Shown here: piece by piece, positions 54,882-64,000 of the stretch | Layout of the letters: the number at the start of each line of letters is the position of its first letter | Numbering within the stretch: the first letter of the stretch is position 1 | NCBI GenBank assembly: GCA_021806235.1 | Contig: JAJZXU010000035.1 | Coordinates: 1-64,000 of the forward strand | Length of the DNA: 64,000 bases | Direction of reading: 5' to 3' | Source: Thermoplasmata archaeon | GTDB lineage: Archaea; Thermoplasmatota; Thermoplasmata; Thermoplasmatales; Thermoplasmataceae | Translations under genes and position numbers: made by a program | Notes under the pieces: generated by a model | Databases searched by the model: none | The model's input: only the letters and a program-made list of their open reading frames with translations | Told to the model about the DNA's origin: nothing

Positions 54882-55466
54882 ATGAGAGTAGGAGAAGTAG
54901 TACCTGATTTTGAATCACAAACATATTTCCCTGAGAAAAAGGAAATTAGAACTGTTAAATTGTCTGATTATAGAGGAAAATGGGTTATTCTAACATTTTA
55001 TCCTGGAGATTTTACATTCGTATGTGCAACTGATATAGAGGCATTGATGGGGTCATACGATAAATTCCTTAAGGAGGGGGCACAGGTTTTTGGAATTAGT
55101 GAAGATTCAGTGTTTTCACACAAGGCATGGTGCGATACATCACCGAGAGTAAGCAAGAGCAAGATACCTCTAATTGATGATTACACAAAGGAAATAGCAA
55201 GAAACTATGGATTCCTTGATGCAAAGGAATACCAGGCACAGAGAGGACTTATAATAATAGATCCTGAGGGAAAATTACAGTACATCGCAATGTTCAATGA
55301 TGGCTTGGGAAAGGATGTAAAACACATATATGGATCATTTATGGGGCTTAAAACATTACATGATACCCCGGAAGGAGAAGGGCATATGTGTGCAATACCC
55401 GCAAACTGGGAGCCGGGCGATGAGCCACTGGATATTAATATAGTAAGAGATATAGGGAAATTGTAA
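54882..55466 (+). CDS. Peroxiredoxin, AhpC/Prx type
   Basis: FYPGDFTFVCATDIEAL peroxidatic Cys, RGLIIIDPEGKLQYI. Confidence 0.93.
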   Translation: MRVGEVVPDFESQTYFPEKKEIRTVKLSDYRGKWVILTFYPGDFTFVCATDIEALMGSYDKFLKEGAQVFGISEDSVFSHKAWCDTSPRVSKSKIPLIDDYTKEIARNYGFLDAKEYQAQRGLIIIDPEGKLQYIAMFNDGLGKDVKHIYGSFMGLKTLHDTPEGEGHMCAIPANWEPGDEPLDINIVRDIGKL

Positions 55467-55517
55467 TTTTTTTTTATTTAATATAAATATTTATTTATAT
55501 GCATGTAATTAACTTCT

Positions 55518-56540
55518 ATGAATGATGATGAAGTATTTGAAAAACTTTCCAAATTTGGATTGTCACCATATGAGATAAAAGTATATAAAACACTTTTGTT
55601 AAATGGACCACAAACCTCGACTGCGATTGTATCAACAGCAGGAGTACCACAACCCAGAGTGTACGATTTATTCAATAATTTAATTTCCAAGGGCCTTATA
55701 GAGGTAAGCCCTGGTAAAAAAAAGATATACAGAGCAGTTCCTGTTGAGGTGGCACTGAATAGAATAATATCTGAGATGAATTCATATAAGGATAATATCT
55801 CAAAATTTGTTGAGGATAATACCCACAATATAAAGAAATATAATCCATACCTCTGGTATATGGATAATGAAAATCTAATAAGGGAACAGGTAAAAAATAT
55901 GATAAACAATGCTAATACAGAGATTATAGTATCATTAAGATTGCCACTATTAAAATACCTGGACAAATATATAATTGAGGCTGCCGAGAGAGGTGTTTCT
56001 GTTTTTATTACCATATTTCCGGATTCTGATAGATATGATATAACTGAATTAATAGACAAAGCAGTAATAAAACGTAGACCGGGAATATCACCAGAAGTAT
56101 TAATAAAGGATCGTGGTGAGGCCATAGTTTATGCTGATAATATAGCTACGAGAATGGGATATGCTATAGATTTTCAGGAAGAAGAAATGATACATATAAT
56201 AAATTATTATTACAACAATATAATATGGAAACCTTCAATATACATATCAAAATTCCAGATAAAAGACAGCTGGATATTCAATACGTCATGGATGTCATGC
56301 GAGGCAATAAACATGTATTTAAACAATGGTTACAAACTTGAAGGGCGTGTTATAGGTGATACACAGAAGGGCAAGGTAGATTTAAAGGGAACAATAAAGG
56401 GAACTGACATAATTCCGGGATACAAGAATTCATTTTTAATACAGACAGATGACCAGGTATTCACGGTAGGTGGAAGATTAACAAGAATAGAGGATATAAG
56501 AATGGATAAACTTTATTTAACTGCAGAAAAGATAAAATAA
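55518..56540 (+). CDS. TrmB-family transcriptional regulator
   Basis: LSKFGLSPYEIKVYKTLLLNGPQTSTAIVSTAGVPQPRVYDLFNNLISKGLI; paralog of 3209..4225. Confidence 0.9.
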   Translation: MNDDEVFEKLSKFGLSPYEIKVYKTLLLNGPQTSTAIVSTAGVPQPRVYDLFNNLISKGLIEVSPGKKKIYRAVPVEVALNRIISEMNSYKDNISKFVEDNTHNIKKYNPYLWYMDNENLIREQVKNMINNANTEIIVSLRLPLLKYLDKYIIEAAERGVSVFITIFPDSDRYDITELIDKAVIKRRPGISPEVLIKDRGEAIVYADNIATRMGYAIDFQEEEMIHIINYYYNNIIWKPSIYISKFQIKDSWIFNTSWMSCEAINMYLNNGYKLEGRVIGDTQKGKVDLKGTIKGTDIIPGYKNSFLIQTDDQVFTVGGRLTRIEDIRMDKLYLTAEKIK

Positions 56541-56580
56541 TAAAGGTTAAATAATAATATTATGATTACCACGAATAAAT

Positions 56581-57336
56581 ATGAGTAATAATGTAAGTGT
56601 TGTTATACCCGCTCTTAATGAAAAAACCAATTTAAAACGGTTAATACCGAAATTGCATAAGGAGAATATATCATCAATATTTATTATAGACGATGGGTCC
56701 AGGGATGGAACAAAGGATTTAATGGCGGAATTTCCTGATGTACATTTTTTGTTCAGAAGGGGGAAATTAGGTTTAATAAGTGCGGAACTTGATGGCATGA
56801 GGTTATCCAGCTCGGATTATGTTATTATAATGGATGCAGATCTATCACACAGACCAGAAGACATAAAAGGAATGATAGAGCAGGCTAAAAGAACTAAATC
56901 CGACCTTGTAATAGGGTCAAGATATATAAATAGGGGCATAACAGATGATGAGTTGGTAAGGCAGATACTCAGTAAGGGTGCAAATAAATTATTCCACATA
57001 TCATTTAACGTTAATATAAAGGACTGTACGTCTGGATTCAGGGTTTACAGCAGGGAAGCATGCAAATTTCTGGTTACACAGGTGGACCTTGAAAATAGCT
57101 ATGTTGGGCAGGTTGATATATTAAGCAGATTGAGGGAAAACAATTTCAAAATGACCGAATATCCTGTGAAATTTGTTAAAAGAACGGAGGGCAAATCAAA
57201 GCTTGAAATGAAGGAGATCGTTAATTTCTTTCTATTTGTTCTGTATAATAAAAGAATGCTAAATTATATTTTTGGCTCTGCATTAATAACATTTATTATT
57301 TTAATTATTTCTTATGCAACCCTAACTTTTATCTAA
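56581..57336 (+). CDS. Family-2 glycosyltransferase, dolichol-phosphate mannosyltransferase-like
   Basis: VVIPALNEKTNLKRLI, IIDDGSRDGT, IMDADLSHRPE, GSRYINRG, CTSGFRVY. Confidence 0.92.
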   Translation: MSNNVSVVIPALNEKTNLKRLIPKLHKENISSIFIIDDGSRDGTKDLMAEFPDVHFLFRRGKLGLISAELDGMRLSSSDYVIIMDADLSHRPEDIKGMIEQAKRTKSDLVIGSRYINRGITDDELVRQILSKGANKLFHISFNVNIKDCTSGFRVYSREACKFLVTQVDLENSYVGQVDILSRLRENNFKMTEYPVKFVKRTEGKSKLEMKEIVNFFLFVLYNKRMLNYIFGSALITFIILIISYATLTFI

Positions 57337-58623
57337 ACCCAGGCTTGCACCTATTATTATCGGATCCCAAACAGGACCGTATTCTGGCTCATATCCAAGG
57401 TCATCATAGAATAAATCATATAAGGTTAATTTTCCCTGTATTGCAGTAGCTATAGAGTTTAATCTCCATGCTCCACTATCCTGATCTATGATCTGCGCAC
57501 CAATAATATTATCATTTTTTTTATTTATTAAAATTTTTAAATAAACATCATTTCCATTCAGATAATTAGATTTGCTTTTTGCCTTTACAAATACCTTATT
57601 GTAATCATAATTTAGTTCCCTGGCCTTTTTTTCGTTTATACCTGTATAACCTACCTGGTAACCAAAAACATTTATTATTGTTGTTCCCAGTGAACCGGGA
57701 AATTTTCTTTTATTGCCATATAGATTTATTCCTATTGTTCTGCCCATTTTATTGGCGATCTGGGCCAGTGGAAAATAATCATAATCACCCGTTATAATAT
57801 TCTTTGATGCCACATTGTCACCAGCAGCATATATATTCTCAATTGAAGTTTGTAAATAATCATTAACCTTAATTAAATTATTCTTTGTTTCTATGCCGAG
57901 TGCATCAGCTATTTTATTTTCAGGGTGAATGCCTGCAGAAAAAATAACCAGATCGGAGCTGTGTTTGCCCTCAGTTGTTTCAACTATATATTTATCATTG
58001 TTTTTATCAATATTTACCGGTAAAGAATTGTATTCTATATTGCTATTATGTTTTCTAACCAGGTCATTTAAAACATCGCCAATATCGTCGTCCATATGTG
58101 GCAATAATCTTTCGTGCTTTGATATTAATTTCACATTATATTTTCTGCTCAGTAATGAGAATAATTCAGTTCCAAGAACTCCAGCTCCAATTATTGTAAT
58201 ATTCTTTGATGTTTTTAATTTTTTGTTTACGCTAATTGCATCCTCAATATTTCTTATAGAATAAACATTATTAACAAAATTATCCGGTACCTTTGGCCCT
58301 GCACCTGTTGCAAGAACCAGTTTATCATAGTAATATTTCTTATTTTTATACAGTACATATTTCTCGTCATTGTTTATATATTCAATATTTGCATTTAAAA
58401 AAACATTTATTTTTCTTTTTTCGGTGAATTCACTTAAAGGATAATGCAGTAATTTATTATAATCATCAAAATAATTGGATAAATAATATGGAATGCCACA
58501 TTCTGCATATGATACATAATTTGTCTTTTCAAATACGGTTACATCAGAACTCTGATCCATTCTTTTGGCTTTGGAGGCAGCAGACATACCTGCAGCCCCG
58601 CCGCCGATTATTATAATTTTCAT
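57322..58623 (-). CDS. CoA-disulfide reductase/NADH oxidase-like FAD pyridine-nucleotide oxidoreductase
   Basis: IIIGGGAAGMSAASKAKR, YAECGIPYYLS active Cys, second GxGxxG, YAAGDNVA. Confidence 0.92.
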   Translation of the reverse strand: MKIIIIGGGAAGMSAASKAKRMDQSSDVTVFEKTNYVSYAECGIPYYLSNYFDDYNKLLHYPLSEFTEKRKINVFLNANIEYINNDEKYVLYKNKKYYYDKLVLATGAGPKVPDNFVNNVYSIRNIEDAISVNKKLKTSKNITIIGAGVLGTELFSLLSRKYNVKLISKHERLLPHMDDDIGDVLNDLVRKHNSNIEYNSLPVNIDKNNDKYIVETTEGKHSSDLVIFSAGIHPENKIADALGIETKNNLIKVNDYLQTSIENIYAAGDNVASKNIITGDYDYFPLAQIANKMGRTIGINLYGNKRKFPGSLGTTIINVFGYQVGYTGINEKKARELNYDYNKVFVKAKSKSNYLNGNDVYLKILINKKNDNIIGAQIIDQDSGAWRLNSIATAIQGKLTLYDLFYDDLGYEPEYGPVWDPIIIGASLGLDKS

Positions 58624-58659
58624 ATTTTATTGATATTTATTTACTATATAATTTTTGAC

Positions 58660-58737
58660 TTATTCGCCATCATCATCGTCATCGTCTTCGTCATCATCAT
58701 CATCGTCATCATAACCGAACTTTACAAAACCGACCAT
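58660..58737 (-). CDS. 25-aa poly-aspartate microprotein MVGFVKFGYDDDDDDDEDDDDDDGE
   Basis: ATG at 58735-58737, stop at 58660-58662; GGGGGTG about 6 nt upstream; TATAAATA (plus-strand 58771-58778) with purine-rich BRE-like element; mixed GAT/GAC/GAA codons. Confidence 0.6.
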   Translation of the reverse strand: MVGFVKFGYDDDDDDDEDDDDDDGE

Positions 58738-58951
58738 GTTAACACCCCCGAATTCTAAAATAATTTATAGTATTTATACTTTTCACATTTATCTTATGAA
58801 AGATATTAAGAGACTGGTGATAACAGGGTTAACAGGAATCGTAACCTAAATACCCTACACTATCTTCTATTCCTTACTGAAGTTGAATTTCTGCTTGCCG
58901 GGTTAAAAATTTATATAATTTTATTCATTAAAGAATTGAAAAACATAATAT

Positions 58952-59134
58952 ATGGAAAATAATTATAGGTGTATGGGAGAAGGTTTAGCAGATATAGAGA
59001 TATCCAAAGATGGGGAAATATATTATGTAAGAATGACATTACCAAATGGAGAGGTTGTTAATATGGAAAACGAGAGCTTTGAAGAAATACTGGAAGAAAT
59101 ATCAAATGACCTACAGGATAGGTATCCTGCATGA
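58952..59134 (+). CDS. Small conserved-looking hypothetical protein (60 aa)
   Basis: Well-formed ORF, start shortly after a TATA-like region; immediately precedes tRNA-Ser. Confidence 0.65.
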   Translation: MENNYRCMGEGLADIEISKDGEIYYVRMTLPNGEVVNMENESFEEILEEISNDLQDRYPA

Positions 59135-59135
59135 T

Positions 59136-59218
59136 GCGGGGATGGCCCAGTGGTACGGCGGCAGCCTGCTAAGCTGTTTCTCGAAATGAGAGCATGGGTT
59201 CAAATCCCATTCCCCGCG
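59136..59218 (+). tRNA. tRNA-Ser(GCU)
   Basis: Acceptor GCGGGGA/TCCCCGC, D arm, anticodon loop CTGCTAA (GCT), long variable arm, T-loop GGTTCAAATCC, discriminator G. Confidence 0.95.
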
Positions 59219-59271
59219 CTAAAATAATTATTTTTAATAATATTTAGAAAATTTCAGAAAATTATTGGTGC

Positions 59272-59850
59272 TCATAATAGATGGCCCATTTTATCTTTTT
59301 TCGTTTCAAGATAGAACTCATCGAATTGGGTGGGTTTTATTATTATGGGTATTCTTTTAGATATTTTTATTCCGTTGCTCTCAAGAAAACTCATCTTTTC
59401 GGGATTATTGGTCATTATCTGTATAGATTTTATTTTGAAGTACTTTATTACTTCTACTGCAAAATCATATTTCCTGTTATCTGCTGGCAGTCCCTGCTCT
59501 ATATTTGCCTCAACGGTATCAAGACCCAGATCCTCAAGGCCATAAGCCCTTATTTTATTTAGAAGCCCTATGCCCCTGCCTTCCTGTCTTAAATATATTA
59601 ACATACCGTTTTTCTGCTCACCTAAAAATCTCAGTGAAGTTAATAACTGGTCACGGCAATCACATCTTAAAGACCCAAAGACATCCCCGGTTAAACACTC
59701 GGAGTGGAGCCTTACAGGCACATCTTCCTGATTTTCTACATCTCCATGTATGAGGACAGCGTGATCCTGCTTTTCCTGATTCTGGAATGTGTATATTTCA
59801 AATATACCATATCTTGTTGGCAATTTAGCTTTTGAATAAAGCTGTATCAT
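59272..59850 (-). CDS. ribA: GTP cyclohydrolase II
   Basis: [21 protein letters not shown] Zn motif, [21 protein letters not shown]. Confidence 0.95.
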   Translation of the reverse strand: MIQLYSKAKLPTRYGIFEIYTFQNQEKQDHAVLIHGDVENQEDVPVRLHSECLTGDVFGSLRCDCRDQLLTSLRFLGEQKNGMLIYLRQEGRGIGLLNKIRAYGLEDLGLDTVEANIEQGLPADNRKYDFAVEVIKYFKIKSIQIMTNNPEKMSFLESNGIKISKRIPIIIKPTQFDEFYLETKKDKMGHLL

Positions 59851-59985
59851 TTTTAATCAATATTAATTGCCTACTTCTATAAAAATATATTTCAAAATAC
59901 TTTTTATAACTATTATTAACACATGTTAATAAATATTAATAATTGCAAAATATTAGTGAAAAAACAGCGTGTTTTAGCCGGTATG

Positions 59986-61143
59986 TCACCTTATTAACTC
60001 TGTTAATATGTAGCTGTTAAAATTTTTAAATATGAATATATTTTTATCTCCTGATAGCATATTTTCAACACTGTTTTTCATTTTATAGTATTCTTCAGGG
60101 TCTATATTAAATCTTAAAAATATTTTTTTCGCATTCAATTTTTTTAATTCGCCTAAAATATTATTTTTATCCGTTATTGATAATATATTATATTTTTTAC
60201 CGAAAAAGTTTTTTATGTTTTTATTAGCGGTGAAAACATACCTTTTATTATCCGTATAAATTAAATGGAAATCATCGCCTATAATTTTGTATAATAATTT
60301 TGAATATATTAATGATATATCCGGTAAATATAGGTAATCATCATTTCCTATATTCTCTATATCATAATTAAAATCACACGGTTCACCTGAAATTTTAATG
60401 TTTTCAGGCAACATAACTGCCAAAACATTGTTTGCTGAAATGCTTTTAGAATATAATGTTAATCTATTGATATTGCCGTTTATTGATATATATTCCTTTT
60501 CTCCATTTAATTTAATATTATTCCATTTCATCTGTGGTGGCAGATCAAAAACATAACCCTTAATATTATCCAGTCTTTTTATAATAACTTCCGGGTCAGG
60601 AACAAGATCTGAAAATAATCTCTCCTCCGATGTTTTTGGACGTAATGGGTCTGAAAAAATAATTTTATTATAATAATCATAATTTAATTCAAAAAAGTCT
60701 GAATTTATAAATTTTGCACTTGAATTATATACCTTTTCATTTATATTTGACATTAAATACCTTGATTTGTCCTTTTCTATACCGGTTACATCGGAATTAA
60801 GGGAAAGCATAATAGATTGCATGCCTGATCCTGCACCTATATCTACAATGTCATTATCTTTTAATTTTTCAGACCTGTATTTTCCAATAATTTCTGGTGT
60901 GGAATACATAGATGAATAATAGTCCATAAATAGGAATTTATACCCCGAGAATTTATTTTTTATTTTTATCCTCGATTTAGCAAATTCGTATAAAAATTCA
61001 AAATTTTTACTGTATTTTTTTGATAAAGTATTTTTATCATAACCATTTCCCATTAAATCAACAATGTTATTTATCTCATTATTTATTTTTACAGCATAGT
61101 TTTTATCATTTAAAACTCTGGTTAAAAAACTGTTTACATTCAT
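59986..61143 (-). CDS. SAM-dependent methyltransferase with THUMP-like C-terminal region
   Basis: DIVDIGAGSGMQSIMLS motif I, IIFSDPLRP, later THUMP-like strands. Confidence 0.75.
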   Translation of the reverse strand: MNVNSFLTRVLNDKNYAVKINNEINNIVDLMGNGYDKNTLSKKYSKNFEFLYEFAKSRIKIKNKFSGYKFLFMDYYSSMYSTPEIIGKYRSEKLKDNDIVDIGAGSGMQSIMLSLNSDVTGIEKDKSRYLMSNINEKVYNSSAKFINSDFFELNYDYYNKIIFSDPLRPKTSEERLFSDLVPDPEVIIKRLDNIKGYVFDLPPQMKWNNIKLNGEKEYISINGNINRLTLYSKSISANNVLAVMLPENIKISGEPCDFNYDIENIGNDDYLYLPDISLIYSKLLYKIIGDDFHLIYTDNKRYVFTANKNIKNFFGKKYNILSITDKNNILGELKKLNAKKIFLRFNIDPEEYYKMKNSVENMLSGDKNIFIFKNFNSYILTELIR

Positions 61144-61496
61144 TTTTGTTCAAACTGTTTTATTGCATCTATTAAATTATTTAATTCCATCAGTGCCTGT
61201 GAACCATACATTAAAACGGTTACATAACCTACCTCCATTAATTCTTTCCTGGTTGCACCTGCAGCAAATGCAGCATTAACATGGTATGATATACACCATT
61301 CACATCTTGCAGCTATTCCCAGTGATAGTGCTATCAATTCCTTTGTTTTTGTATCAAGTGAACCACCAGACATTGTACTTTCCATAAATGCCATAAATGA
61401 TGATTGAAAATTTGTATCATCATTGCTAACCTCCTTCATTATACTGTTTATTTCATCTAATTTTTGTTTTGCGTCCATATTATTCCGTTTAATCAT
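61140..61496 (-). CDS. Carboxymuconolactone decarboxylase/AhpD-like protein
   Basis: CEWCISYHVNAAFAAGATRKELMEV. Confidence 0.93.
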   Translation of the reverse strand: MIKRNNMDAKQKLDEINSIMKEVSNDDTNFQSSFMAFMESTMSGGSLDTKTKELIALSLGIAARCEWCISYHVNAAFAAGATRKELMEVGYVTVLMYGSQALMELNNLIDAIKQFEQK

Positions 61497-61596
61497 TATT
61501 ATAATATATTTTAATATTTCTTATTAGAGTTATAAAAATTTGTCCATGTTTTATAGGTGTTTTCAGATAGTTTTAAATAAATAGGTATTATTAATC

Positions 61597-62691
61597 ATGA
61601 TGACAAATATCAATGGCATAACGACAGATGCACCGAAGGGCGGCATAACATATGGATCAATAAATATAAAGGATGATATTGATTATGAGATAAAACTAAA
61701 ACCATTATATACTGGACTGTGCGGAACAGATCGTGCTGAGGTCTCTGGAAGTTTATCATTTACCTACAATCCCGAAAATTACAATTACATGGTTCTTGGG
61801 CATGAAGCTGTATGTGAAGTTATAGATGCAAAAGAAAATGAATTTGAAATAAAAGCAGGGGATTATGTTGTCCCTATTGTAAGAAGACCGGGAAAATGCG
61901 TGAATTGCAGAATAGGCAGGCAGGACAACTGTTCCGACGGGGACCATGACATACATGAAACAGGTATAAGGGGTATTCATGGATTTAATAGGGAATATTT
62001 ATTTGATGATGCAAAAAATCTGGTAAAAATAAATGATAAAAATATGGCGATGGCGGCTGCAATGACAGAACCGACAAAAAATGTTATGAAAGCTTTCGAA
62101 GTTTTTAATAGGGTTTCAAAAAGGGCAATATTTGAAAATGAAGATTCTACATATCTTGAAAAGAATTGCGTAATAATAGGTACAGGCAGTGAGGCGTTTT
62201 TATATGCCTTTATGGCAAGGGAATACAGAATGAACGTTTACCTTGTAAACAGGCATGATATAACAGATTACAAAAAAGGTATACTGGACAAAATAAGTGC
62301 AAATTTTTATGATTATACTATTGAAGATAAAGTAAAAAAAATAGATCTATTAATAGATACATCAGGTGACCCGGCGACAATAATAAGATTTCTAAGAAAA
62401 TTAAATTACAATGGTGTGTTAATATTATTTGGGACAAACGGTAAGGCACCGGAGGCAGGTATGTCCGGAGAGGATATAGATTATATAATAGAGAGAAATA
62501 TAACACTGGCAGGATCCGTTGATGGCTCAAAAATACACTATTTAAAGGCAGTGGAATATCTCGAAAAATGGAATTATTCTGAGGGGTCTGTTATAAAAAA
62601 TTTAATAACAGGAGAATATAAACCTGATGATACATCAATATTCCTGAAAAAACCAGCGGAAGAGATAAAGTCTTTAATAAAGTGGTTTTGA
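61597..62691 (+). CDS. gdh: Glucose 1-dehydrogenase, zinc MDR type
   Basis: [33 protein letters not shown], similar to Thermoplasma/Picrophilus/Sulfolobus enzymes. Confidence 0.9.
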   Translation: MMTNINGITTDAPKGGITYGSINIKDDIDYEIKLKPLYTGLCGTDRAEVSGSLSFTYNPENYNYMVLGHEAVCEVIDAKENEFEIKAGDYVVPIVRRPGKCVNCRIGRQDNCSDGDHDIHETGIRGIHGFNREYLFDDAKNLVKINDKNMAMAAAMTEPTKNVMKAFEVFNRVSKRAIFENEDSTYLEKNCVIIGTGSEAFLYAFMAREYRMNVYLVNRHDITDYKKGILDKISANFYDYTIEDKVKKIDLLIDTSGDPATIIRFLRKLNYNGVLILFGTNGKAPEAGMSGEDIDYIIERNITLAGSVDGSKIHYLKAVEYLEKWNYSEGSVIKNLITGEYKPDDTSIFLKKPAEEIKSLIKWF

Positions 62692-63530
62692 TGATACTGG
62701 ATGGAAGAATAGTTGCAAAAAATAAGATGGACATAATAAAAGAGAGTATTGATAATATAATTGATAAATATAAATTTACACCTGAATTAAAATTAATCCA
62801 GATAGGCAATGATGAGGCAAGCAGTATATATGCAAGGTCAAAAATAAACCGTGGGAAAAAACTGGGAATAAATGTTACACTGGAGAAATTTGATAATATT
62901 TCAAAAAAGATGTTGATAGATAAAATAAAAGATTATTCAATTAAAAAGGATATAAATGGAATAATGATAGAATCCCCTTTGCCCGAAAATTTGAATTTTT
63001 ATGAAATTATAAATTATGTACCGTTCTATAAAGATTCTGATGGCATGACGTCATATAATGAGGGGAATTTATCATTAAGGAATGAAATGATTGCTCCAGC
63101 TACTGCAAGGGCAGTTGTGGACATTCTTGAATATTATAATATAAAGGAGAGAAATGCAGCTGTAATTAACAGATCACCCGTTGTTGGCAGGCCACTGTCA
63201 ATGATGCTTTTAAATAGAGATTATACAGTAACCATATGCCACAGTAAAACTGAGAATATAAAAAATATAACAGGAAATAGCAACATTATAGTTGTTGCAG
63301 TGGGTAAAAAAAATTTTCTTGATGAAAGCTTTACAAACAAAAACTCAATAATCATAGATGTTGGCATAAACTATGAGAACAACAATGTATACGGTGATGC
63401 TGATTATAATAACCTGGTAGATAAGGTTAAAGCCATAACACCTGTTCCCGGAGGTGTAGGCATTGTAACCTCAACGGATATTTTTCAAAACTTTGTAAAT
63501 GGGCTGGATTATCAATTAAATAATCTTTAA
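62691..63530 (+). CDS. folD: Methylenetetrahydrofolate dehydrogenase/cyclohydrolase
   Basis: PELKLIQIGNDEASSIYARSK, SPLPENLN, INRSPVVGRPLSMMLLNRDYTVTICHSKT, TPVPGGVGIVTS; start set at the ATG overlapping the gdh stop. Confidence 0.94.
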   Translation: MILDGRIVAKNKMDIIKESIDNIIDKYKFTPELKLIQIGNDEASSIYARSKINRGKKLGINVTLEKFDNISKKMLIDKIKDYSIKKDINGIMIESPLPENLNFYEIINYVPFYKDSDGMTSYNEGNLSLRNEMIAPATARAVVDILEYYNIKERNAAVINRSPVVGRPLSMMLLNRDYTVTICHSKTENIKNITGNSNIIVVAVGKKNFLDESFTNKNSIIIDVGINYENNNVYGDADYNNLVDKVKAITPVPGGVGIVTSTDIFQNFVNGLDYQLNNL

Positions 63531-64000
63531 AAAAAATCATCTAAACTTTCGGTGGTGGTTATTTTACTTAACCTTACCCCAATTCTTCGTATATTCCTGG
63601 AATCATCATCCAAAATTTTCTTCAGAAGATTTTTTGATATGCTCAGGGCATCATCTTTTTTTATCCTTTTACCGGTAAATGACCTTGAGATAATATCTAA
63701 ATCCTCCATAATTGCGATAACACTTAGTTCCGTAGGTATTCCAGGAGCCTTTTCGTATGAAGATTCTATTGATTTTATCAGATATGGTATTATTTTTTCC
63801 TGGTCCCTTGTATTTTCTATTAATGTCATATACCTTCCAAAATTCTTTTTAATTCTTTCCTCCACGGGTTTATTATAACTGTTATTTGCTATATCATATA
63901 GATAACTATATTTTGCATTGCCCAGTATTGAAATTAATCCGTCCCTATCATATTTTTTTATGTCATTTATGTATGTAACACCTATATCTTCCAGTTTTTT
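63527..64000 (-). CDS. Y-family DNA polymerase (DinB/Dpo4-like), C-terminal part, 5' end beyond window
   Basis: Frame continues past the listed ORF to the edge: KKLEDIGVTYINDI...ILGNAKYSYLYDIANNSYNKPVEERIKKNFGRYMTL...RNIRRIGVRLSKI...ESLDDFF, a clear Dpo4 finger-domain pattern with PIP-like end. Confidence 0.9.
   Translation of the reverse strand, partial: KKLEDIGVTYINDIKKYDRDGLISILGNAKYSYLYDIANNSYNKPVEERIKKNFGRYMTLIENTRDQEKIIPYLIKSIESSYEKAPGIPTELSVIAIMEDLDIISRSFTGKRIKKDDALSISKNLLKKILDDDSRNIRRIGVRLSKITTTESLDDFF

Noticed and set aside
58660-58737. Simple GAT/ATC trinucleotide microsatellite explanation for the poly-Asp stretch
   Set aside because: Synonymous codon mixing, a Glu codon inside, and flanking promoter/SD signals fit a coding sequence better than slippage, although this is not proven

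Overview
This is a 64 kb AT-rich chromosomal window from an archaeon. ATA/AGG-rich codons, TATA/BRE-like promoters, TrmB regulators, Elp3, a family-5 UDG, a Dpo4-like polymerase and a Thermoplasma-type glucose dehydrogenase suggest Thermoplasmatales (Picrophilus/Ferroplasma/Acidiplasma-like); this is inference, since no rRNA is present. Most of the window is metabolic operons: an Opp-type ABC transporter with a GH1 glycosidase and TrmB regulator; a split glutamate synthase with an Amt transporter; ilvD and ilvB-(N)-C; pyrK/pyrD; kdpABC with a convergent Usp gene; elp3; thiolase; ppsA; surface-glycosylation-type membrane enzymes; a peroxiredoxin; a CoA-disulfide-reductase-like flavoprotein; tRNA-Ser(GCU); ribA; gdh-folD; and the 3' part of a Y-family DNA polymerase. 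The accessory content is modest. It includes a HEPN/MNT pair with an apparent MNT relic nearby, a TnpB-like transposase relic, a bacterial-looking SGNH hydrolase, a frameshifted cysteine-synthase-family gene, and a TasA/camelysin-like secreted protein. The most unusual item is a 25-aa poly-aspartate microprotein (MVGFVKFGYDDDDDDDEDDDDDDGE) with its own promoter and ribosome-site signals, absent from the supplied ORF track. I see no CRISPR array, prophage or clear multi-gene defence island.
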